A stretch of DNA of 64,000 nt from Sphaerulina vaccinii (Eukaryota; Ascomycota; Dothideomycetes; Mycosphaerellales; Mycosphaerellaceae), in the NCBI GenBank assembly GCA_022570795.1, contig JAKUDP010000013.1, positions 744,001 to 808,000 of the forward strand. Direction: 5' to 3'. Under the pieces are notes generated by a model. That model was not told the DNA's origin, ran no database searches, and worked only from the letters and a program-made list of their open reading frames with translations. Position 1 is the stretch's first letter. Each line of letters begins with the position of its first letter. Positions 1-9,691 of the stretch are shown here, in pieces. A program made the position numbers and the translations under genes.

Positions 1-75
1 AATAGGCAGATCAACAACTCCAAACACCACGCCAAATCCAACAGCGAAGGAAAACAAGATCACTCGAGCTCATGA

Positions 76-1374
76 TCAAGCCCACTCTTCCACGATGACC
101 TGCGGCCGGTCAATCTTCTTCGATTGCGCCGTACTCGGGATGGGCTTTCTCAGCCGCAGCACTTTGCACAGCAATGCCTCCGCCGGTAATAGCACATACC
201 AGACTCGGTTCAACAAGAACGATAGTCCAACCGAGAATGTCGCTACCACAGCATCCATGTAGTAGTGATTCGCTGTCGCCACAATGATGGACAGAACCAG
301 GGTAGGGTAAAGAATACCAGCAACAATCCAGAGGAAGCTGAAGACTGGGCTCTTGCCCGTTCGTCGTCCGCGAAACATGCTGAGAATGCCAGAATGCCAA
401 AGGAATGTGCACCCGATGATGAAAGCATAGGTGAAGTGCAGCGATGGCATGGCAGCCAATTCATTGACACTTGCGCCTCCAACCCAAACACTCTCGGCGT
501 GATCTTGTCGTACTGTATCGCGGAAGCCGAAGGACTCGGGCAGTAATCGAGGTGGCATGCATGGCCAGAAAGAGAAGATGATGAATGCGGAGAAGTTGCC
601 TAGCGTCATCGTTCGGCGAGCCAGAGCGAAGTGGTCGTGTGAGGGCGCGATGTAGTACCACCAGGACAGGAAGCTGTGATGCCACGTTAGCGAAGCGATA
701 CGCATTGGGATAAGCGATACTCACGCCACCGTTCCAGGAATATGAACCAGAGAGTAGAACTGGTTGAATAGTGTCATGATCGTTAGGTGGCCGTTCAGAA
801 AGAACTGTTGGAAGCTGACTTCTGTGATCGGAAAGAAGATGCTGAAGATGGTGTTGTGCTCAATGTTCAGAATAGCAATGCCATGCTGTTGCGCCAATTC
901 TGTGACTTCGTTGTGCTCGTTTCTGCTGTACAATGCTGCGCCAATCTTCTTGGTCATGGCGTATGCTAGGAAGTTCAAGGCCCAGTAGAACATTTCGACC
1001 AGGAATGGAAATCGTTGTAGGATTCGTGAAGGGAAGTTCATATTCGAGTCGGACTGTGAGACGAATGGACTTTGCGATAGGTCCATGCTGGCCTTGGGTC
1101 GGCCTTCTGGCGAAGTGCTTCTGCTAGAGGATCGCGATATCGTTCCATCGTAAGCGACGTTTTTGATTAACGACTCCGTGGATGAGTCCTTTGAGGGTAT
1201 TATGTGGAAGTTTCGATCGCGATTCACTATTAATGATACCAGCATGATGGTGACGACCAGCTGTGCAGCACATTAGCATTCCCCTCGAGCATATTCAGCG
1301 AGTTGCAGTGCCATGCATACCAACGGCTCAAACCACGCTCTCGCCTGCGACTGCGGCTTGCCCAAGTCAGGCAT
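76..1374 (-). CDS. PAP2-superfamily (Aur1/inositolphosphotransferase-like) integral membrane protein
   Basis: Predicted exons (minus strand) 1374-1321, 1260-725 and 673-76 join in frame to a 395-residue protein; introns are 60 and 51 bp with GT-AG ends. The first hydrophobic segment (LVVTIMLVSLIV) lies directly after the first splice. Residue ~270 begins AMPSLHFTYAF and residue ~328 begins ANHYYMDAVVA, which are the two conserved His/Asp blocks of PAP2-type phosphatases/phosphotransferases as arranged in the Aur1-like branch. Several further membrane segments separate them. The family transfers or removes lipid-linked phosphate groups at endomembranes; the substrate here is unknown. A Ser-rich hydrophilic stretch (residues ~40-75) precedes the catalytic half. 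The ATG at 1374 was chosen because it gives a short N-terminus that splices into the first hydrophobic segment. It is transcribed divergently from the aminotransferase 2 kb away. Confidence 0.8.
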
Positions 1375-3385
1375 TGTGCTGTTGGACGTCGCCATGTCCA
1401 TCGTCGCTTCCTCTCCCCGTCACTCTCTATGACCAGGCCACACCACTGTGTCGCTCAGTCCAGCCTGGCGAAGTAGAATCTCGTACAGTATTGTTTGACC
1501 GGAGTAGAGGCCGTAGCGTCGAGTCTGAATCCGGAGAGCACGGAGGTGAGGTGGGAGGGTGGTTCGAGAACGAGTGGCGAAGATGGTAGACCGGTCGGAG
1601 AGGACTGCTGAAGCTGAAGATGTTCCGAGCACAAACTGGTGGTGGTAGAAGAGAAGCGCAGTGTAGACGAGGAATGGCCGGTGGTCGCGTGCTGAGAGAC
1701 ACAGGACAAGGAGGATGTTTTGTGAAAGCCCGATCTTCCGACGCCGCTTGAAACTGCCCAGTGCAAAAGTGGATCAGTGCACTGCCCTCTCAATCTCACC
1801 AAAGAAGAAAGGAGATTCTTCTTTGCTGGTCGCGTGGAGCAGCACCTCGATGTATTGATAGATCAGTACTGTACTCCAGTCGCCTTCTCATCCTCCGTCT
1901 CCGGGGACTCCTCTCCGCTTTATCCACTTCCCTTTCACTGTCAGACGGAGCTTGGAGGCTTGTCACAATTGGCTACGGCCACGAGGCGTCATAGGCGGAT
2001 CGTCATGAACGTGGCTGCGAGCTAGCAACCGGTGGACGCTATAGTGGATGGGCGTCAAGCTAGCTGAAACGAGGGATTTGCTATATACGACGACTATGCG
2101 AGCACAAGATGATATAGAATTGTCCAGCGCGTCTGCCGGGAAGATGCTGACAGCGATAGACCATTCCTTTTGCACTGATGAGTGAACCTCACTCGCCACC
2201 TGAACGGCCAAACGCGAGCTTGTTTGGAGCGACGCCGCTTCATCGCAGAACTCCAATGCCACTTTCGGCCGAAGAAGGATCTGAAAGGAGCGCCACAAAT
2301 CAAGGCACGAGTAAGAAGGCACACGACCACTCAGACGAGACACGCACATGACCACTCCGGTTGGACTTCAGCGTTGCGTATGCCATAAAGTACGACTTCC
2401 ACAACTATACCGAACGTTTTGAACAGTTCCCGCCGGCGACTTCAAGAACAATGGTATCAAGTATCATCCATGCTCGTGTGACATCCGTTGAAGAACCGTA
2501 GGCTTGGCGTAAGCAAAGAACTGTACAGACTTGGCAAATGGTAAACGGCATCGCCTTCCGTCTCCATTCCAGCGAAAGCTGATTCCTTCGAACAAAAGGA
2601 GACTTTCCATCTGCAGCAGGATCAAGTCATCGGCGATGTCTCAGACTGAACGAACTCAGCGAAATTCAGAAGACTTTCTGAGAGCAGCAACAGTAAGAAA
2701 TGACTGCAGACTGGACAAACACATCTCTTCTAACGACGGTAACGAACGGCATCCCGGAAACCCGTGTCTCCGCGAGGAAGAAGTGTGCTGCCGTCTTTCA
2801 TGCGCTACGGCAACGGCGCTGAGGACAAGCCGTATAAGTTATGTATAGGAAGGACCTCACGTCTAGCATACGGCCGTTGGTGTCTCTCTTCGAGCAACAG
2901 GTGTGCTAAGGCTGCCATAGCCACAGGACAGCCCGTCATGAACACTATAGGTCGCTCAACATCACGCCATTCATGTTCTGCTATCTCAGCGACCTTCATT
3001 CCTTCTTCGATGCGCCACGAAAGATCAAGACTTGAAGGTGCAGCGAGATCTCTGTTACTGAGTTGTTACTACAGAGCTTAGCCATCGCACTTCACGAGTT
3101 TCAGGCCTCAGGCACATTGACGCCGCCTCATACCTAATACAGATAGGCCAAACATCGGGCGTTACACCTTAGGGCGCGCGAACAGATTGTACAGATGCGG
3201 GAAACACATTTCGCGGGGTCAAGTACAGCTCAATGCCCCTCTCCTTCTGCTCCATAGCAACTTGGTAGACCACGCCTCCACATTACTTGAATCAGCAGTC
3301 AGATCCGAAAGAGGTATAAGAGGGAACAGCAGCTGTGCTCATATCCTATACGAGTGCTCAAAAATCGAGACCGAAGATCGAAACG
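1375..3385. other. 2-kb intergenic region between divergent genes
   Basis: I found no coding region with recognisable protein features, no RNA gene and no repeat. Short open frames on both strands have low-complexity, Ser/Arg-rich translations typical of random frames. The stretch is the shared upstream region of the PAP2-like gene (left) and the aminotransferase (right). Confidence 0.5.
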
Positions 3386-4678
3386 ATGTCGACCACGATC
3401 ACAACTACAGAACCGTCCATTCCAACTCAACTTGGAACTACAGTACAAGCAATAGCCTCCATCAAGCCCGAACAGATCAAGAAAGACACTTCTTCGATTC
3501 TGCATTCCAAGATCTCAACAGCGCCCCCCAAGATCGTGAAAGCAGAAGGCAACTACCTCACCACCTCCGAAGGCGTCTCAATCTTCGATGCCACAGGCGG
3601 CGCAGCAGTAGCTTGTCTTGGCCATGGCCACCCACGAGTGAAAGCTGCCATCACTTCACAACTTGACTCAGTAGCCTACTGCTACGCTCCCTTCTTCTCA
3701 ACCCAAGCCTCGGAAGATCTCGCATCCCACCTTACAGCGACCACAAATGTAGAGATGAGCAAAGTCTTCATCGTCAGTTCCGGCACAGAAGCAATCGAAG
3801 CAGCGTTAAAGCTAGCGAGACAATACTTCCTCGAACTAGAAGGGCCCACGACGAAGAGAACCAACTTCATAGCGAGAAACCAGTCCTATCATGGCAACAC
3901 ACTCGGAGCTCTAGCTGTTGGAGGCCATAAAGCGAGAAAGGCGATCTACGAGCCCATACTGTCAACGAACGTCTCACATGTCTCGCCATGCTACCCCTAT
4001 CGCGGCAAAGAGAATGGCGAATCAGATGAAGCATATGTCGCTCGACTTGCAGCAGAACTAGAAGCAGAGTTCCAACGTCTTGGTCCAAGCACCGTCGCCG
4101 CCTTTATCATGGAAACTCTCCCAGGTCTGACTTTAGGCGCAGTACCTCCGCCAGCCGGATACCTCGCTGCAATGAAGAATGTCTGTGAAGAGCACGGCGC
4201 GCTTTTCGTGCTAGACGAAGTCATGTGTGGAATGGGTCGCACCGGAAATCTTCATGCCTGGCACGCAGATGGTGTTGTGCCACATCTGCAAACAGTCGCC
4301 AAAGGACTTGGAGCAGGATATGAACCTATCGCAGCATTACTCGTGAGCAAAGGCATTGCGGAGGCTTTTGAGAAAAGTCTCACTCTTCTGCAAACACTGC
4401 TCGACGACCAGCTCGTTCTAATGTGCCTTACACAATCAAGCGTGCAGGCCCTCCCCGAGGGACTGTATCTGAGGCCGATATTTTCCCGTCTCAACCATAT
4501 CCTTCCAATCGCTTGTTGGTGTAGCCTGGGGTATCTTTGTGGACTATATTGTAACAATCTTCGCAGTATACCAACTCGCATGTCTGGCACTCCAACACCG
4601 AGTAGGCAGTCGGTTTCTTCCCAGGGCAATACTGGCAGCGCTTCCTGTGTGTTCGTCGCCTGCCATCCTTATGGATAA
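3386..4678 (+). pseudogene. class III (omega) aminotransferase, 3' quarter lost
   Basis: PLP-dependent fold-type I aminotransferase of class III. From the ATG at 3386 the protein shows the family blocks in order: GVSIFDATGGAAVACLGHGH, SSGTEAIEAALKLARQYF, RNQSYHGNTLGALAVGG, the aspartate that contacts the PLP pyridine nitrogen (D277 in VLDEVMCGMGRTG) and the Schiff-base lysine (K306 in VAKGLGAGYEP). Similarity stops near position 4380 (AEAFEKSL). The expected GxxxxHGxTYxGHPxxC block and the C-terminal small domain (about 110 residues) are absent. The open frame then runs through the antisense of the neighbouring B-box repeat to a stop at 4678. Without the small domain the enzyme is very unlikely to fold, so I treat it as a truncated gene. 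A likely missing C-terminus lies inverted at 10.9-11.0 kb. Confidence 0.75.
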
Positions 4679-5045
4679 TAGATGAGACCCGTGGCTCATG
4701 AGGACCCTCACGTAGCACTGCCGTTGAGAACGTCATTCGTTTGGCTTTTGCTGTGTAAACCTTGGCCAGTGCCGCCTGGTCCGAGGTTTTCCCGTCCCAC
4801 CCATATTCTTCAAATCGCTTGTTGATGTAGCCTGGGGTATGTTTGTGGACTCTGTTGTAACAATCTGCGCAGAATACCAACTCGCATGTCTGGCACTCCA
4901 ACACCGACAAGACACCCGGTGCTTTCCCAGGGCAATACTGGCAGACTCGCCCTTTTGGATCTGTTCTTCGGTTGCCACTTTGATTGTCGACCCTAGACAA
5001 GACCCGTGGCTCATGAGGACCCTCACGTTGCACTGCCGTTGAGAA
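4475..5045 (-). repeat. tandem duplication of the B-box-encoding segment (about 310-bp unit, two copies)
   Basis: Both copies begin with TTCTCAACGGCAGT (FSTAV) and continue through EGPHEPRV, the Cys/His motif and NKR(F/L)E(E/G)YG. The first copy spans about 5045-4736 and the second about 4735-4475. Identity is high in the zinc-finger part and is lost after GACGGGAAAA in the second copy. The second copy abuts the point where the aminotransferase similarity ends. Confidence 0.75.
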
Positions 5046-6298
5046 CGGGCCAGCCGGGCCCACCGGCTCTGGTAGATCATCGGAGTCCAGGTCTTCTATC
5101 TCGTATGGCTATCAAAGCATCAGTATATAGAAACACGTGCATAGAGGGAGTCTTCGAGACGTCATACCGTAGACAGCTTATGCTGCCAAGTCCTGAAGCT
5201 CTGGTAGAAAATAGTCTCATACATGTCTCGGTCACTTTTGCTGAGCGCTTGTAGATGAATCGATTTGATAGCAGCAGCCATTGGATCACTCAATGACACT
5301 TTGTCGTTGTGTAGGAAGTCAGCTGCCCACTCCTTGTGCTGCAGATAATGGAAAGACATGTGGTTCAAAGGTTTTCGAGTGTCGAATGGTTTCTTCTGGC
5401 CTTTGGTGGGAAGGACAGATCGTGCAAAGACTCCAACGGCGGGGGCGCTGAAGAAGGAGTCGTCCTCGAGCATGTTGAGAAAGATGCCTGGTGGGCCTAC
5501 TGTGCCGTTCGGCATGCGGCCATCAATCGTCTTGCCACACCAGTGGTTGGACCTCATTTCCTGTATGTGGTGAGGGAGCACCTTGGACCTGTTGACCATA
5601 GCGTAGAAACCGGCAGGTTGGGCGCACCAGATCGGTAGACAAGGTGCTCGTGAGCTCAGACCATGCACTTTGCCAAACGTGCTGCAGAGCTGTAGCTTAG
5701 TCAAAAGGTTTGCATCGAGGAATTCTCTGCGCTCCGACTCCGATCTTGCATACGGTACAAAGGCGAGGTCCGGCCCACCAGACTTGCGCTGGCGTCCACC
5801 CTGTCCACTCTTCGCGTACTCCGCCTCTTTGTGCACCCTCCCGCTTGTATCGAGTGTGTATCTGCCTGTGGCGCCTGCTACTGTGTCCGGTGGCCTCACC
5901 AGAAAGATGCCATCGACGCCGATCTCCTCGTGGAATAGGGCAAGAGCAGTGTTGGCACTAAGAGCGAAGTTGCACCACCATGGCATCGCTGCGTTCCTCG
6001 AGGTCGCTGCGCTCGGCCAATGCAGCCGCGCATGCAAGAAGTCTGCGCTTCGTGGTCCTGGCTCGTACAGTATCGCAGGTTCGAGATAGTCATCAAGAAG
6101 ATGCACACGACCGCCCTGATGTTCCTCCTCTTCTCCAGCCTCTGCCTCTGCATCAGCCTCTGCATCAGCCTCTGCCTCTGCCTCTGCCTCTGCCTCTGCC
6201 TCTGCAGCCTCTGCTTCAGCCTTTCTCTTCTCTGCGTCCTTCTTCAGCGACTTGCGTGCGCGTTCTGAGTGCTGCAACCCAGCCGCTGCGTGCTCCAT
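4491..6298 (-). CDS. orphan protein with acidic hexanucleotide-repeat region and C-terminal B-box-like zinc fingers
   Basis: Predicted exons 6298-5168 and 5108-4491 (59-bp GT-AG intron) give 582 residues. Residues ~20-45 are an Ala/Glu/Asp run encoded by a CTCTGC-type hexanucleotide repeat. The middle ~330 residues match nothing I recognise. The C-terminal exon carries two copies of a B-box-like motif: Cys-x2-Cys, about 13 residues, Cys-x2-Cys, then a CxDCYNxVH block and PGYxNKR. Copy 1 reads CQYCPGKAPG...FCADCYNRVHKHTPGY; copy 2 reads CQYCPGKKPT...YCEDCYNIVHKDTPGY. Copy 2 ends at an in-frame TGA where copy 1 has TGG (YGWDGK), so the repeat is cut off. The ATG at 6298 is the first one before the charged region; an upstream in-frame alternative exists. 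Function unknown; zinc binding is inferred from the Cys/His spacing. Confidence 0.6.
6139..6216 (-). repeat. coding hexanucleotide microsatellite (CTCTGC/CATCAG units)
   Basis: On the + strand the units cctctg and catcag are repeated without interruption and encode alternating Ala-Glu/Asp on the minus strand inside the B-box orphan gene. Length variation between strains is expected. Confidence 0.85.
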
Positions 6299-6566
6299 AC
6301 TGCCTGTGAAAGCAAGTTCCTTCGGTCGGAGAGTTCTTTCCTTCTGGCAGAGAATGAGAATAGGTGATGGGGTAAAGGTTTGGTTGGAAACGACTTCACT
6401 AGCAACATCACAAACACTGATTGAGAGGTGAATGGTCACACAAAGCCCCCACACACCGCTCAACACAATACAACGCACCTCACTCGCTTCAAAGTCACCG
6501 ACACTCCGCGTTACGTATTTACTGTGCTTACTCAACATACAACGCACCTTCTCACTTCAAAGGAAC

Positions 6567-6602
6567 GCTCATCTGGACGCTCATCTGGACGCTCATCGGG
6601 AC
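6567..6602. repeat. three direct repeats of GGACGCTCATCT upstream of the orphan gene
   Basis: The 12-bp unit ctggacgctcat occurs in immediate succession just before the chosen start codon at 6612. It lies in the shared promoter/leader region of the two divergent orphan genes. Confidence 0.7.
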
Positions 6603-6611
6603 TTCCGCAAG

Positions 6612-8840
6612 ATGGACGCAGAAATGGACGACAACCCGGCCGAGAATGTCACTCCCAGCGACACGGGAGAAGTTGTCAACACCGCAGAACCCATCATCAG
6701 ATCTGACGCCTTGATACGACAAGGAGGAGCTGCTGCGCGGCATGTCTCAGGCCTGATGAGCCGTATCGGGCTCCAGTCATTGGCAGGCTACATCAGCGAA
6801 GGCCATTTCTTTGCACTTGAGGGTGTCGACGACCAGTGGAATACACGAGCGGCAGAGGCAGCAATAGTGGATGGGCGCGAGGAGCTCAAGGTTCCAGGCG
6901 GCAGCACAGACACTCGCGCTCTTAGGTTGAACAAGGCTCTGGCGCAGAGTGAGCTGGCCGCTAATTTCGATCTCAAGAAGCACTTCTGGCAGCACAGACG
7001 GTGGGCCCTCTCGCCATATCCATGGACTGGAACCATTGTTATTATAAAAAGACGGCAATTGGACAGCTGCACGAATATCTGGTCCCATTTTCCAGGTGCC
7101 CAAAGCGTGCGCGTGTTTCTGCCTATCGACAAGCGAGCTTCGAAGAGGACGCGGAGGACATTCCATCTCAGGAGGCCCATCGTGTCCCCGCCTGGAATTC
7201 CTGGGGTATTATGCGGGCTCGCTGTTCGTGAGTGCGATCTGGGCCTCTTTCGAGAAAGATTGCGCGAGTATTGCACTCGGACGGATGAGGACACAGAGGA
7301 CAACAGACTGGTCATTCCGTATTCTGGAGTGAAACTGCCACACTGGAAGGTACAACTCACCAAAGACACTTCGTGGATCTCAGCTGGCGAATCATTGGCT
7401 GCTGCACAGAACGCATTTGATTTTCTTTTCGACGGGGTGCGCAAGAGTGACTACGCGAGAAGATGCGCCTTGGAAGTCGACACTCCGATATTTCAGCCAC
7501 TAGGAGGCGACCTGGTTTGGAAGGAGCCTGCAGAGCCCCACAGTCTATGGGAATTGAAATGGGGCCTCGTGTCCGAGACTGATGACAGTGTCACCTTCAA
7601 TATCCCTGACTATGGCGGAAAATCTTCGGTTAGACACCATCCGTTCTTTCCCCTCCGTGTCCACCACTACAGCACATGGTTCGCGAAAGGGTTTGTCTAC
7701 CACATTCCATGTTCCTTCTACAGGCTGGACATGTGGTCAGTCGATGAAGACCACCAACTTGTTCTGCCACGCGATGAGATGATCAGCCAATTTCGTGTAG
7801 CGATCAGTGGCAACCGCCATTGGATCGAAGATATCCACCACATAGTTCAGAAGTGGGGTCGCCAGCCCATGCGACCATACGACGTTTCCGATCTGACCGC
7901 GTCGTGGACGTACGTCGCTGCGAACATTCTTGATAATGAGGACGATGATGAGGACGACGATCAGGACGATGATCAGGACGATGATCAGGACGATGAACAG
8001 GACGATGATCTGGAGGAGGAAGTAAGAGACAGAGAACGTCTCGAGAACCTCGTCTGGAATTGGGATACTAGAATGAGGCCAAGGGGGGGGAAAGAGGGTC
8101 ATCGGGCTGTGGCTCTGTCAGCAGAGTTCGACTTGCTCAACGATATCTGCGCAGAGCGTGGATATGGAGTGTACTTGAAGACTGGTATCAGTTGGGATCA
8201 TCTGCCCGAGGTGCTCTTCTATGGATATCAGTGGAGCGAGAATGACCGATATGTCTACCACGCATCCCCAGGAACCCTCCCAAAAGACATCCATCCTGGG
8301 TCTATGTCACCTCAGTGTCCCGTACTTCCGATCAGGACTAGTCGCTTTGTGAATCGCGCTAAAACCGAAAAAACTTTTCAGGATGCACTCGCAGGAACGA
8401 ATGTCCCTGTGTCAGCCCTTCGGCCAGCACCTTTTCATTGTGTGCAGGTCTTTGGCTGGCTACGTCAAGATTGCAGGCATGATGCATCCTCAAGTATCTG
8501 GCTGCCAGATGAGTTCATCGACTTCGACAGGTATGAATCCATAAGAAGCGCAGCTGGTCGGGTGGATGATTTAAGTCAGCCATTTCTCACAGACTTCTTG
8601 AAGACCGATGTGCCTATCCAAGAATTTCAAGTACGACATGGCATTGACACCTACAATGCGACAGTTGCTTTGTATCGCTTACGTAGAAGCGATGCTAGCA
8701 GACCGGTCAGCTGGGTGGAGACAGATCCCAATGACGCTGCCGACAAACCTCCCATGATGAAGGAAGAGTATCTGATTAGCATGCGGCAATTCTGGCAATC
8801 TGTGGTGGACTCGTATACTCCCCTACTCTGGGTAAAGTAG
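6612..8840 (+). CDS. orphan protein with acidic DDDQ repeat
   Basis: A single uninterrupted frame. The ATG at 6612 (MDAEMDDNPAEN) is preferred over an upstream in-frame ATG at 6432, because the intervening sequence is a threefold GGACGCTCATCT direct repeat that reads like leader DNA. This gives 742 residues with no signal peptide or membrane segment. Residues ~440-470 are a (D/E)DDQ tract encoded by a 12-bp unit. The remainder is Trp-, Tyr- and Arg-rich globular sequence (for example WALSPYPWTGTIVI, HHYSTWFAKGFVYHIPCSFYRLD) that I cannot assign to a family. It is head-to-head with the B-box orphan gene across a ~310-bp shared promoter, and both encode acidic low-complexity runs. An 8-G run at ~8082-8089 could be an assembly error site, although the frame stays open. 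Confidence 0.6.
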   Translation: MDAEMDDNPAENVTPSDTGEVVNTAEPIIRSDALIRQGGAAARHVSGLMSRIGLQSLAGYISEGHFFALEGVDDQWNTRAAEAAIVDGREELKVPGGSTDTRALRLNKALAQSELAANFDLKKHFWQHRRWALSPYPWTGTIVIIKRRQLDSCTNIWSHFPGAQSVRVFLPIDKRASKRTRRTFHLRRPIVSPPGIPGVLCGLAVRECDLGLFRERLREYCTRTDEDTEDNRLVIPYSGVKLPHWKVQLTKDTSWISAGESLAAAQNAFDFLFDGVRKSDYARRCALEVDTPIFQPLGGDLVWKEPAEPHSLWELKWGLVSETDDSVTFNIPDYGGKSSVRHHPFFPLRVHHYSTWFAKGFVYHIPCSFYRLDMWSVDEDHQLVLPRDEMISQFRVAISGNRHWIEDIHHIVQKWGRQPMRPYDVSDLTASWTYVAANILDNEDDDEDDDQDDDQDDDQDDEQDDDLEEEVRDRERLENLVWNWDTRMRPRGGKEGHRAVALSAEFDLLNDICAERGYGVYLKTGISWDHLPEVLFYGYQWSENDRYVYHASPGTLPKDIHPGSMSPQCPVLPIRTSRFVNRAKTEKTFQDALAGTNVPVSALRPAPFHCVQVFGWLRQDCRHDASSSIWLPDEFIDFDRYESIRSAAGRVDDLSQPFLTDFLKTDVPIQEFQVRHGIDTYNATVALYRLRRSDASRPVSWVETDPNDAADKPPMMKEEYLISMRQFWQSVVDSYTPLLWVK
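7933..8010 (+). repeat. 12-bp coding minisatellite (gacgatgatcag)
   Basis: Consecutive units of GACGATGATCAG with a few substitutions encode repeated DDDQ inside the acidic orphan protein. Confidence 0.8.
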
Positions 8841-8995
8841 ACAACTCGGAGTGACGAACGAACGTGGAAAGCGAGGGAGTGCACGATGGAATGGAGATAC
8901 CGATTGGTGGGGATATTGGTGATGGAGTACATACTGTCGATCAAGTGTTACTCTTCACAAGTAGTGAAGGAAAGGCTACAATCAAAGATCAGGTG

Positions 8996-9180
8996 AGCCG
9001 AACATACCCAAAGTCGGACTTGACAAGTACCTGGCTCTGCTTAAGGATCTGCAACCGATTACAGAGCAGCATAGCACAGAGCTTTACCTTAGCGTAATGC
9101 ATAGCTTTACCTTAGCGTAATGCATAAGTATAAGCCCGAAACGACGAAGCAGATAATCGAGGCTGTAGAACAAGTCGTAT
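8996..9180 (+). pseudogene. fragment of a MetE-like gene (second copy of the gene at 21.4-22.6 kb)
   Basis: Translation from 8996 reads EPNIPKVGLDKYLALLKDLQ, then PITEQHSTELYLSVMH, and after a 23-bp duplication KYKPETTKQIIEAVEQVV. This aligns residue for residue with the intact protein encoded at 21.4-22.6 kb (RPEVGLDKYLAPLKHLQ, PLMEQYGTELYLGVIHEHKP, EMTKQMIEAVERVV). A perfect 23-bp tandem duplication (9081-9103 and 9104-9126) destroys the frame. Neither the N-terminal three quarters nor the final Cys-containing block is present nearby. It is a relic, on the opposite strand from its intact relative. Confidence 0.8.
9081..9126. repeat. perfect 23-bp tandem duplication in the MetE-like relic
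   Basis: gctttaccttagcgtaatgc + ata is repeated twice head to tail with no mismatch. Because 23 is not a multiple of three it shifts the reading frame. Confidence 0.95.
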
Positions 9181-9186
9181 TGCCAT

Positions 9187-9331
9187 CGTAGAGGGTACCA
9201 ATCAGATGGCCGTGTGGGAGTTCAAGGCTCTGTTCAATGGGAACGAGGAGAACACCATGGATGTATCTTCTGATGTTGAAGATAGCCTGGGGATCCTACA
9301 CTTTGACCTGAGCACCACTGCGAGACCCTAA
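9187..9331 (+). pseudogene. short coding remnant, possibly C-terminus of an NTF2/SnoaL-like protein
   Basis: The frame reads IVEGTNQMAVWEFKALFNGN and continues to DSLGILHFDLSTTARP-stop. The composition looks coding and the VWEFKALFNG portion resembles the beta-strands of SnoaL/NTF2-like proteins. It lacks a start and the rest of any domain. The family assignment is tentative. It directly follows the MetE-like relic, so the whole 8.85-9.35 kb stretch looks like decayed gene pieces. Confidence 0.35.
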
Positions 9332-9691
9332 GGAGGCATGATCAGGTGAATGCTGCACACTTTTGCTCATCGCCAAAATCGTGATCATACAGTACTATCT
9401 GCAGAATCGAACTGAAGGTGGAAGGATCATCAGCGATATATATAGCCTGATGTACGAGCGCAAGGGACTCTGTGGTGCCTGGTGTATTTGCTTCTCATCG
9501 TGAACGTGAAGGTGAAGGTGAACTGAACTGACTGAACTCACGCAAAGCTCGTGCCAAGGAGCGGGAGACGGGATGACGTCTTGATGATCATCACATTGGG
9601 TTGTGTTGGGTTGTTTGGTCCTGCCAGGTCGTCTCAGAGAAAATAGAATTCCTCTCTGTCCTGAACAACACAATCTCGACTACGACTCAAG

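Noticed and set aside
1..75. Open frame at the left edge (NRQINNSKHHAKSNSEGKQD...) that could be the end of a + strand gene
   Set aside because: Only 24 codons with low-complexity composition; nothing supports coding.
1420..1994. Several overlapping open frames between the first two genes
   Set aside because: Translations are Ser/Arg-rich with no domain or codon pattern, and overlap each other on both strands.
2531..3081. Two ~100-codon open frames on the + strand
   Set aside because: No recognisable feature; composition looks random and no splice-supported extension.
5336..6309. Open frames on the + strand opposite the B-box orphan gene
   Set aside because: They are antisense shadows; the Leu/Cys run comes from the hexanucleotide repeat.
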